From Bisporella sp. PMI_857 (lineage: Eukaryota; Ascomycota; Leotiomycetes; Helotiales; Helotiaceae): DNA of 64,000 bases. Location of the stretch: positions 186,001-250,000 of the forward strand of contig JAJSPD010000048.1 in assembly GCA_021307315.1 (NCBI GenBank), in the 5' to 3' direction. A program made the translations under genes and the position numbers. The notes under the pieces are model-generated. The model ran no database searches, was not told the origin of the DNA, and saw only the letters and a program-made list of their open reading frames with translations. This document shows positions 55,503 to 64,000 of this stretch, piece after piece (within the stretch, counting starts at the first letter, position 1; every line of letters starts with the position of its first letter).

Positions 55503-57660
55503 TTACACAAAATAAGATACACGGCAGTTTTCAGGCTTGCTCATGCTTCCAATCTCGACATTTGATGGACCTATGCCCAAATCTCCATTCTTCATGATCA
55601 TAGAAGGAAGTTTCTTGTTTCCACGAATTCCATTCAGTTTCTCAACATTAACGCTCGAGTATGCCTCGATGAACGATTCCAGCACAGATACTGAAGGCTG
55701 ATCGATGGTGTCTGACATGAACGACTTGAGATCTGGCAGCCTTACTTCACCAGGTATATCATCTGTCGTTATCGTCTGCATGAAAGCTTTCCCGGGTGCC
55801 TCTGTCCTTGCATGTGAAGGAAGAAGTGCAATTGTTTGATTCCAGACATTCTGCAGGCTGATTCTATCATCTCCCTGCTTCGTGAAGGTACGGTCTACAT
55901 GTATGATCTCAGTACCTATGACGCCACGTTGTCCGAGAATCCTTCACCCCTGGTTCTCAACAACTGTATATGTTGCACCAGCCGCTCGTCAGGATCCGTT
56001 TACTTTGTGTGAAAGTAGTATCCTTCTGTCGCCTGAGTAGTAATTGTATGTGATTGGGGCGTACGATAGGGACAGAGACTTTCTGAATCTGTAGAACTGC
56101 GCTCTACCAAAAGCGATATAATGACGCTATCATCCTTACTTCTTCCAAGAAAATGTAACGTATCGCGTCGCACCATACATCTAAATAGTTCTTCGAGTAA
56201 TCTGGTTTTAGAAACTCGCGCTTACGACCGCCAACGCGTATGAGCCCTAATAAAGCGTATATATAATCTCGCGGATCCGTTACTTGAGATCTTTCTAAAA
56301 AGGTCAGCTGCACCGAAGTAAAGAAGGCGAGTACACGACATGGTGCTCATGGCATGATGAAGATTGCCGATCTTAAGGGTCGATTTGCGAAAGGCGATGC
56401 TCGTGAAGCCACCACATAGCAATTGCGACTTGTTTCCAGGGAATTTTGCGAGATCCAATGTGCTTAGGCGCGATCCTCAGAATTAGTTAAGTTGTTTCAG
56501 TAATATTTTAGATTCAGAAGAGCCTGACTAGTTCCTAATGTGGAGACACGATATGAGACATAATACAAGAGTATATACATATCCCATACTCCCAGCACGC
56601 TCCAAAAAAGGATCCTGCTCCGAAAAGTTGCCTTACACGGTAACTGAAGAAATGCAACCTCTTGAATCATCCAGATTTTTAAACCAGATGCGATCAAATA
56701 ACCAAGATGCAGCCTTCCACTCAATAGACTTCGACTCTACACCCCGTTGTTCAATCAGAATGCTTGGGTCAAACAGTGGAGGTAGCATATTTTTGTCACA
56801 ATCAGTACTTCTTCGTACAACTAGAGCATCTCTTCCCATCGCTTCATAGAAGCCATATGTGTCGTAAGTGGTTCTCTGCTGCTCGTAAGTAATATTCACT
56901 ACCGTCTTGATGGTTCTAATCGCAAGGGATGCATACATCTTCTCATCTTCGCCCAAATAGACCAGTATCTTTGTCACGGCCCTGGCCATGTCTCGCTTAG
57001 AGCCCCTTGGGCTCGGCCTTTTAAAGCTCGGCCCCTGACACCACAGGGCTCGCTTACACTGGCCCCTGGCCCGTCTCCTGTATATAAAGCACTGCTTTCC
57101 TTCCTTTCTTCTGTCTGTAGCTTGTTCTCTTCGTTATAACAATTTATAGTTGTTCGCACCTTTGAGTCCCTCTCCCTGAGACCTACGGATCGAGATCCCT
57201 GTTCGCCTTGAGTTTTTACAATCTTCAGGGCATGTAAGAATACATTGGTCATCAGTTGCACTTGTTCGGATCTTTCTTCCAGATCATTTTGGTTGATGCA
57301 AAGCGCATCGATCCAGACAAGTCGATCGATCTGGGGAGGCCTAATTCGACGAATTGCGGCTTCAAGGTTCAGGGTAACCTTGGGCTGTCAGCAGTGGGTC
57401 TCCATGTGTCACGGCACACTGTCGATTGGACAGACATACGGTCGTGACCTGACTACAGAAGATGACCTGACCTGGCAGACTTGGAGACCTCCAGTCGTAT
57501 GAGAGTGTTTCATATTCTGGAGGATCTATAAGTCTGATAACACTTAGCTCACATCTTATAACTTCAGAATATAAGCCTCGAAGAATTCTCAATATTCTAG
57601 TAGCTTTCTAATCTAAGTCGATAAGTCAGATTGATTAGCTTTAAAAGTATCTTCTAACAT
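55503..57660 (-). pseudogene. HET-domain gene, split by a solo LTR and frameshifted
   Basis: On the minus strand the order is that of a HET gene. MLEDTFKANQSDLST from 57660 is broken by stops. Then IRCELSVIRL, IDPPEYETLSYDW, a 55-nt intron (57439-57385) and TLNLEAAIRRIRPPQIDRLV, WIDALCINQNDLEE, EQVQLMTNVFLHALK. The LTR at 56972-57220 sits inside the next codon; removing it joins HALK to ILVYLGEDEK. Further on the frame shifts at the T run 56676-56680, between WLFDRIWFK and IWMIQEVAF. Later pieces (TDPRDYIYALLGL, PDYSKNYLDVW, MIMKNGDLGIGPSNV) lie in other frames down to 55503. An allorecognition gene now dead. The ancestral protein would have been about 650 residues. Confidence 0.85.
56972..57220 (+). 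mobile_element. Solo LTR, family B (249 bp), inside the HET pseudogene
   Basis: Starts TGTCACGGCC and ends GTTTTTACA, flanked by the 5-bp duplication ATCTT (56967-56971 and 57221-57225). It contains a TATA box (CTGTATATAAAG, near 57078) followed by a pyrimidine-rich initiator region, which sets its orientation as +. Excising it with one copy of the duplication restores the HET reading frame exactly. GC-rich and not visibly RIP-mutated. Unrelated in sequence to the LTRs at 9.5 and 48.4 kb. Confidence 0.9.
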
Positions 57661-57836
57661 ATATTCCGCTTTGGCTGCAGTATTGCTATCCGCTTCCGCT
57701 GGATGAGCAGAACGAGAAAAGGTAAGCACCAATGCGGCTTGGCAAACGGCAAGCAAGGGCATTCTATCCACCTTCCTCTATGGGCCAAGGGCATCCTATC
57801 CGCCTTCCTATATAACCCACAATTATTTTCTAACAT
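57652..57836 (-). repeat. Insertion-like segment with 9-bp flanking repeats
   Basis: A perfect 9-bp direct repeat TTCTAACAT (57652-57660 and 57828-57836) bounds about 167 bp. Inside are two 24-bp direct copies starting CAAGGGCAT (57754-57777 and 57786-57809; two mismatches). Read on the minus strand the distal end is TGTTAGAAAATAATTGTGG and then TTATATAGG, like a copia-type LTR start. The 9-bp repeats instead suggest a target duplication of a Mutator-like element. No coding sequence. Confidence 0.45.
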
Positions 57837-57924
57837 CTGCCCCTTGAGGATATTCTTTTTTTTTTTTCTTGAATGCGAGTAGTTGTTCTTGATACTTTGA
57901 AAACAGTATTACGGTGATTGATTC

Positions 57925-60062
57925 ATGTATCACCCTAAGCTAAGTCTTCAAAACCAGGGGGACCTGCGAGAGCAAGCCAATTATTCACTTATTCAGACCT
58001 CTAAAATCCATACTTTGGCAAAGCGAGTATTCATTTTTGGTGTTGGAGCAGTATGTCTCTATTATGGATTTTTGAGTGTGGCGTCCAGCCACTTTAAATC
58101 TTTGCAGGAGGCCGAAATTAACAGTTCTTCCAAACCATTCAGCTGGGACTCGGTAATACCTTCTTGTTCTATCCTCATCTTCATAATTTACACACACTTA
58201 TAGTACTTTAGATCACACCCTCGACATCACTAGTTTTCACGTCTTGCTTCGATGCATACCAGTGTGCATATCTCTCCGTTCCACTAGACTGGAACTCATC
58301 CCAGCACGTTGCCGCTGGCCCCTTCGCTACCATCGCAGTAATTAAACGTCCAGCACTGGTCGATGTTACCGATCCTCGTTACGCTGGACCAATTCTCTTC
58401 AACCCCGGTGGGCCCGGCAACTCAGGAATCAAATTGCTCCGACAATACGGCAAGGATTTCGAAACGATCTTCAATCCTCGAGCACCTATCTTCACAAACG
58501 AGACGATCGAAGATTGGGATGGAGACGAGAAGTATTTCGATTTGATTTCGTTCGATCCGAGGGGTGTGGAGAATAGTTCGCCCAAGCCAAATTGTATAAC
58601 GAGTTCATTGACACGACAAATTTGGAATTATGGTTCTGGTTTGATTGGTACTAGTATTGAAGAGGAGAATACATTCGGCGTGGTATGGGCTGCGCTGAAG
58701 GCCTACGGAAGTATTTGTAGTCACACAGAAGACGAGGATACTAAGTTTGAGGGGCATGCAGCTCAATATGTGAGCTCGGCACAGGTCGCCAGCGATATGC
58801 TGGCCATTATCGAGAAGCATGGGAAGTGGCGTGCTCAAGCCGCAGAGAGGTTGCTTCAAACTTCTTTATCAGGTTTGACTGGGCAGGAGAAGGCCGGTAT
58901 ACTGGCACGCACGGCGCACCTGCCTAATAATGAGAAGCTTCAATACTGGGGCTTTTCGTACGGATCTGTGCTCGGGCAAACATTCGCAAGTATGTTTCCG
59001 GAACGAGTTGGACGTATGGTTCTCGATGGAAATGTCGATGCCGAGGATTATGCCACAATCTCGTGGGCCAAAAACTTGAACGACATTGACTCAATCACGG
59101 AGAACTTCAGTAGTACCTGTTTCAAAGCTGGCAATGAAAAATGCAGCTTATATAACAGCACTGGTCCAGACTCTATTAGTAACGCCGTCAATGGGCTCCT
59201 CGAAGAGCTTCGTTATAATCCGCGATATACAGTTACCACAGATGGAAGTCCCTTGTTGATTACACAGTCATTGGCTCTAGACTATATCTTTGGTAACTGG
59301 TACAATGCCTACTATGGATTCCCTCTCGTTGACAAATTCCTCTCGATGCTTATCAAAGAGGATTACACTCTATTCAACACCCAGCCTCTCAACGCAACTT
59401 GCTCATCACAGCATAACAACAACGCCATTGATCCCGAAGCAGCCAATTTCGCAATTCGTTGTACAGACGGCCCACTTATCACAAATATGCCACGTGAAGC
59501 AGCACGCGCGCACATCACACATCTCCGATCACAGTCCCATTTCTTCGGCGAAGCCTGGTCTACCGCGCGTCTCGCATGCATAGGCTACACCGTCCGTCCG
59601 GTTTACCAATTCTTGGGGCCCTTTGGTGCGAGCCGGAAAGCTCTTAATCATCCAATACTATTTGCGAATCCAGAGCTGGATCCAGTGACGCCCCTGAGAA
59701 ATGCGGTGAAAGCTGCGAGAGATTATCCTGGGAGTAAGGTATTGGAGGTGAGTGGGGGGATTGGACATTGCACTACGAGCATGCCGTCTCTTGATGGGTG
59801 GAGAGTTATCAGAAGATATTTTGCGACAGGAAAGTTGCCAGAGAAGGAAGTGACGAAGGTAGGCACAAGTGTAAAGCTGTGGGATGAGAAGCTTGAAAGA
59901 CCCGAGGGTGTTGGATTGGAGATCTGGAAGGCGGTTGGGAGGTTTGCGAGAGGTTTTCCGAGAAGCTTGCATGGCTGGGCACCATCTGAGGAAGATACTG
60001 AAAAGGTCTCTTTTGGTAATTTAGAAAAAGGATTTCGTGTGGCTAGGACTCCTATGATCTAA
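57925..60062 (+). CDS. TAP-like serine hydrolase (peptidase S33 type), membrane-anchored
   Basis: Two exons, 57925-58152 and 58212-60062 (59-nt intron, phase 0), for 692 residues. Residues ~33-52 (RVFIFGVGAVCLYYGFLSVA) form a single N-terminal anchor. The enzyme part opens CFDAYQCAYLSVPLDW, a hallmark of TAP-family aminopeptidases. It then has the oxyanion loop FNPGGPGNSG, the nucleophile elbow WGFSYGS with Ser about 325, Asp in ANPELDPVTPL and His in GGIGHCTT, inside the C-terminal TAP domain. Likely removes N-terminal peptides outside the cell or in the secretory pathway. N-glycosylation sites are frequent. Confidence 0.92.
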
Positions 60063-61440
60063 ACGCGAGAGTGTTATGGATTATAAACCGTATTTCTGTT
60101 GGCAGCTGTACAAAGCGCGGAAAGCTTTGGATAACATCCATAAGTGATGTTAAGTCTGCCTTCCTTTAGTGTAGGGAAGACTTCAAGCGATCTAAGGGTA
60201 TTCTTACCTCATGATGGAAGTAATACAGAAATACTTTAATGAAAATGGTGCTGGGCGTTTGGTGACATGCGTTGCTGGCACCCTAGCTCAGACTCGGCTA
60301 CGTTCCTTCCTGATCGACCACCTCATATGTAAATATATCGCTGAAACCTGCAAACTCTAATTTTTGGTGGAGCCTAGAACTAGAGAAGCTATGAAACAGC
60401 CAAGCTTATAAGTCAGATATGGATTAGTGATCTCTTAGCGTCAGAGCCGTTATATCTATCCTTTTACATCGTTGATTCTATTAGCTCTATAATCAGATTT
60501 CTATGCCCTACTCTCTGATATATTCTGTGATATTACCACCTATAAACGTTCGCTTAACAGAAGCCTAAATGGAAATCCTGTGTTTCTATCCGTCCGTTAT
60601 GGCTACTCTGATGTAATCGCCGCTGGAAATCCCAAGGCACATGATGTCCCGGAGCAAATATCCCACGGCGAATGATTTCCACGAGTTCTACAGACCTTCT
60701 TTGTAATTGCCTTCGGTGGCTTGTCCTTATTATTTACCAACTAATTCGCGCGCTAGCATGGTATGTGTCTTTGACATAGTCACTTCCGGTAGAAGGATAG
60801 CTCAATAAACTGTGTATGTGACAACTCAACTCCTGAGCTTAGCAAATAGCGTTAGCAATGCTATGATATGCTAGGTCTATATTCGCCACAGCTGTATAAG
60901 AAATCAAACTCGTCGCCGGCCCCAACCCTTCCATCTCACTTTTCCCATTACTACTCGCCTCCGTCCGCTCCCTCACATTCTCCATTGCCTCTGAGAACAC
61001 GCGCCACTCTTCTGGCGTCGGCAACGGCTGGTGATCCGGCCACGTATTGCGGTGCGCAATCGCCCTTTGTAGTTTCCTCCTGGTCGTACAGGCGCTGTTG
61101 CTAGAGGCTCTAGAAAATAATAGTCTCCACAACAGCTATTGTCTCAATTGTTCTATTGAGCCCAATATTAAAAGTAGAAATAGTGCATTGAGGTGAGGAA
61201 AGCACTCCATCCCATACTACTCTATTCTTATTCTGGAGTTATAGAAAACTTTTCGTGGTCTGATGGCAGAATTAACATTTTTATAGAATTGTTTCTGAAA
61301 CATTTTGAACGTAGCATAAGCACATTCGACTCGCCAGAAATCAGCTTGTTCAAGTAGAGCAACACAAACAGACAAATAAACATCACAAGGCCAAATATCC
61401 AGCGAATTCCAGACCAAAGCCTAAATGCTATCGGCTGCAG
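60063..61440. other. Intergenic with an unassigned minus ORF
   Basis: About 1.4 kb. A minus-strand frame at 60839-61132 (97 codons) contains RAIAHRNTWPDHQPLPTPEE and WRVFSEAMENVRER, which looks coding, but I could not assign a family or find flanking exons. The rest has no gene; it is AT-rich around 60400-60560. Confidence 0.4.
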
Positions 61441-61811
61441 CTATCCAAGACAACCAACATTCCCGTTCGCGCAATCGCCTATTATGAAATTAGTATTACT
61501 TAAATATCAACAGCCAAAATCGAATTGTAATAAAGCTTACCGCACTGATAACCTGCCACAACACACTTCCCGGCATTTGGGATATTCACCCAACTCTGCT
61601 GTTGGATACAGTATCCGCTCTCGCAATAATCTTCCCCACTTCGCCCCGCGGCAACATCTGCCCAAAGGCTCTTGCAGTGGGCAACCACACCCTCTGCATT
61701 AGTGAGGCCGAACTGCGAGTAACGGTCGCAACAGCATTGGCGCCCAATCGCCAGGACAGGTATAACGAAGATGGGGATAACGAAGGTAGAGATGAGCAGT
61801 TTGAGCTGCAT
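61441..61811 (-). CDS. Small secreted protein with ten cysteines
   Basis: Two exons on the minus strand, 61811-61541 and 61478-61441, for 102 residues. The 62-nt intron (GTAAGC...AATAG) replaces an apparent readthrough tail with GDCANGNVGCLG, adding two Cys. Signal peptide MQLKLLISTFVIPIFVIPVLA; mature part opens IGRQCCCDRY. Cysteines at 26, 27, 28, 46, 63, 68, 83, 90, 93 and 100. A CCC triplet right after cleavage and a C-x2-C pair near the end are notable. Not assigned to a family; candidate effector or antimicrobial peptide by character only. Shares with the 44.2-kb protein the MQL start and an early tight Cys group, but not the full Cys spacing. Confidence 0.8.
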
Positions 61812-64000
61812 TTTGGCAGGGAATTTGGATACGAGATCTTAAGGCGTTAACTTCGACTTTTGCTATCTTGGTTCGTGTATTGAAATCTTGACCATTAAGG
61901 CTTTTGAGGACCGCCAGATAGAGTGCCGCTCATTAAGGGCATTCCATGAGGATATTCTAACTGGTAATTAGGTTCATTCCTTTGGCTATGCAAGGGTTAC
62001 AGTCTGAGTCTTTAGCTGCACAAGAAACGTCACCGTGTCTCTGTTGGAAATAAGCGCGGAGGAATGCATGCTGAGATTGCATCATGCTGGGCCATGTTAC
62101 TGTCATTTAACAAGGCTTTCACCTCGAGCGCACCGCCGCACACTGAATTGTTATATTGTTGCACTCGCGTTTTTGTATAATCATTCACCCTCACTCTACC
62201 AAGAGATTAGCAGACCGAACCCTGTTCATTATGATGCTTCGCTGGGAATAGGAGAACAGACTAAAATAAATATAATTACTTCATATCATCGCTTTCTATA
62301 ACCTTAAATGCAATTGATGTCCTCTGCTGTCCATGATGGGTTTAATTGCGAAAGGCGTAACTTCCATACGGTCTATCACAGCGACGTCTCTTGGAACATC
62401 TCGAAAGAACACTATAGTGGAAGAAGAATGTTACGAAAAAAGATCGGGAACTTTTATCAAGGCGTCTACCTACAAACATGGACCCATGGCGCTGCTCGGA
62501 GATACTGGACGGTGGTTAAAGATGGAAGCACATCAGTCTCTTATGGAGCGGGCGCACTACGATTCAATCAAAGTTTGATTCTAACTATGTAGAATTAGCG
62601 TCCTCCGCTAAACGGCAACTATTACCTTGGCTATATGGAGACACCTGAGCAGCAATTGCTCTAGTGAAAGGTAATGTTTAGGTCATTCCATTCACCCATG
62701 TAATTTAGTCTCAAGCGGGAAATGAAAATCCCCTTGATCGCAGACTACATGCAAAGGAATCTTCATAATAATGAAACCCAACATCTGAAATCGTCAATTC
62801 AGGACAATATCCTGATCTCTGTAAAATTCTAGAGAGCTAACGACGTAGAAACGGGATTTTATGATTGGCTGGGCGACACTGCAAGCGGAAACGCATTTCA
62901 CGTAGCCAGGTTTGACATCCCTCGTCACCGGACTCTATCTCATACGCCTGGCCACACCAAAGGTACGGCTCCAAGGCAAATACCCAGCGGTGCGTACACC
63001 AAATCGCTCTAGGAGAAGCTACCTACAAAGGTTTAATGTTTCTTTTCCTTCAACCTCTCCGTCTCCACTTCACGCGTGGTAAGCGAACCCCTGAAGGTTT
63101 GCCGAATCTGGAAAGCAGTACCACAACACTTATCTTTGATGAACTATATCTTCAACCACAACCATCGTTAAACTTGAGGATTAATTTCAATGTAACTAGT
63201 AAGGAATTCTGGGCTGAGAAAGTCTATATACCTGCAAGTTTCATCCGGACCCTCACTTTTCGATATACCTTCTAGAAGCGGGCCGATTGTAGAGCGATAC
63301 TATAGGAAGGTGGAAAGATCATCATTCACTCTTCGGACTGTCCATCCCGATAACTCCCTTGACAAAAGCATTTTACTGCCCTAGGATATATTGATAACTT
63401 ATTAATGCTTAGCCTATGTAGACGTTGAGAGAATGAGGCAACTTCCACATTTGGAATGTGCGCCGCCGCCCAACAGAGAATTATCACCAGAAAACACTAC
63501 TAACGATAAGACTGATGTTTGAAAATGGAAGGAAAGAGTAGACAAATGTAGCGTCTTAATCTCAACAGGACTCAGCTCTCCCAACACCTAAATTCTCTGT
63601 AGCCCACGTTATGAATATCACTAACAAGATATTCGGGACAACTGTGGCCAAAAGTCCAGAGAATAGTTGATTTCCCGCAAACTCTGTCATGAAAGCATCT
63701 TTTGATGCTACGCCAATAACTTCTGGTGTAGCGTAGCTCCTCAGTAGAAATCCTCCTTCCTCATTTTGGTACGTTCAAGTATATTCACCGTATTCAAATT
63801 TCTCGCTATCTAAGGGTTGCATGAGATGGCTGATGGTGGGTTGATGACAAACAGATCTATATATAGACAGCCGACTGCAGCTGTCAATACCGACAGAGAA
63901 ATTGCCAAACTTATAGCAGAGTAGTCGGGCAGCAACGCGTTGAGGATGCCCATTACTGCAGGCTTGTGCGCTGCTCAACTTCGCCTGGCGCGACTGAGGC
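61812..64000. other. Gene-poor right end
   Basis: About 2.2 kb to the window edge. The only coding-like piece is the + frame at 62390-62578, which contains EEECYEKRSGTFIKASTYKHG and GRWLKMEAHQSLMERAHYDS before a stop; it reads like a conserved C-terminus, but there is no start or acceptor I trust. Small ORFs at 63036-63275 (+) and 63775-63978 (-) show no motif. No RNA gene seen. Confidence 0.4.

Noticed and set aside
57245..57502. Plus-strand ORFs beside the family B LTR
   Set aside because: They are antisense to the HET N-terminal block and its intron.
1..64000. tRNA, rRNA, CRISPR arrays, bacterial operon signals
   Set aside because: Looked for T-loop consensus and regular short repeats by eye and found none that hold up; a covariance-model scan would settle the tRNA question.

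Overview
The window reads as nuclear DNA of a filamentous ascomycete (Pezizomycotina). The evidence is many 41-60 nt introns with fungal splice signals, a Zn2Cys6 regulator, HET-domain genes, an AA9 cellulose oxygenase with a CBM1 tail, small cysteine-rich secreted proteins, and a pogo/Fot1-type transposon whose reading frame is broken mainly at Trp and Gln codons, as RIP would do. A helotialean (Leotiomycetes) fungus is my guess and is inference only. Exon coordinates were derived by eye from splice signals and frame continuity and were not checked against transcripts.

Layout. 0-11.6 kb: end of a membrane protein, a secreted alpha/beta hydrolase, a four-exon short-chain dehydrogenase convergent with a six-exon Zn2Cys6 regulator, a solo LTR, and a membrane protein with an in-frame TAG. 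11.9-13.8 kb: a complete Fot1/pogo-like element with identical 68-bp inverted repeats around a decayed transposase. 14.3-26 kb: an allorecognition-like block with a HET gene carrying a one-base frameshift, an NLR-like TPR protein whose N-terminal hydrolase fold lacks its nucleophile, and a decayed F-box-like gene. 27-39 kb: a secreted protein and then a conserved housekeeping block of TAF11, GTP cyclohydrolase I, thymidylate kinase, TAF6 and a GH47 mannosidase. 39-50 kb: a hypothetical protein, a GrpB-family protein, an M20 vacuolar-type carboxypeptidase, a cysteine-rich secreted protein, an NmrA-like protein, a tiny multi-intron gene, a second solo LTR of the same family as the first, and an RmlD/MAT2B-like reductase whose start lies 33 bp from that LTR. 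50-64 kb: an RA-PH scaffold protein, AA9-CBM1, a HET pseudogene split by a different solo LTR, a TAP-like serine hydrolase and a second cysteine-rich secreted protein.

How the genes may work together. GTP cyclohydrolase I (folate supply) and thymidylate kinase (dTMP to dTDP) are neighbours and both bear on thymidylate supply; two TFIID subunits flank them. The HET, TPR and F-box-like genes at 14-26 kb, with the LTR-split HET copy at 56 kb, look like fast-turning self/non-self recognition genes in several stages of decay. AA9-CBM1, the secreted hydrolases and the small cysteine-rich proteins form the secreted set of a plant-associated or saprotrophic fungus. No CRISPR, bacterial operon, rRNA or tRNA was seen.
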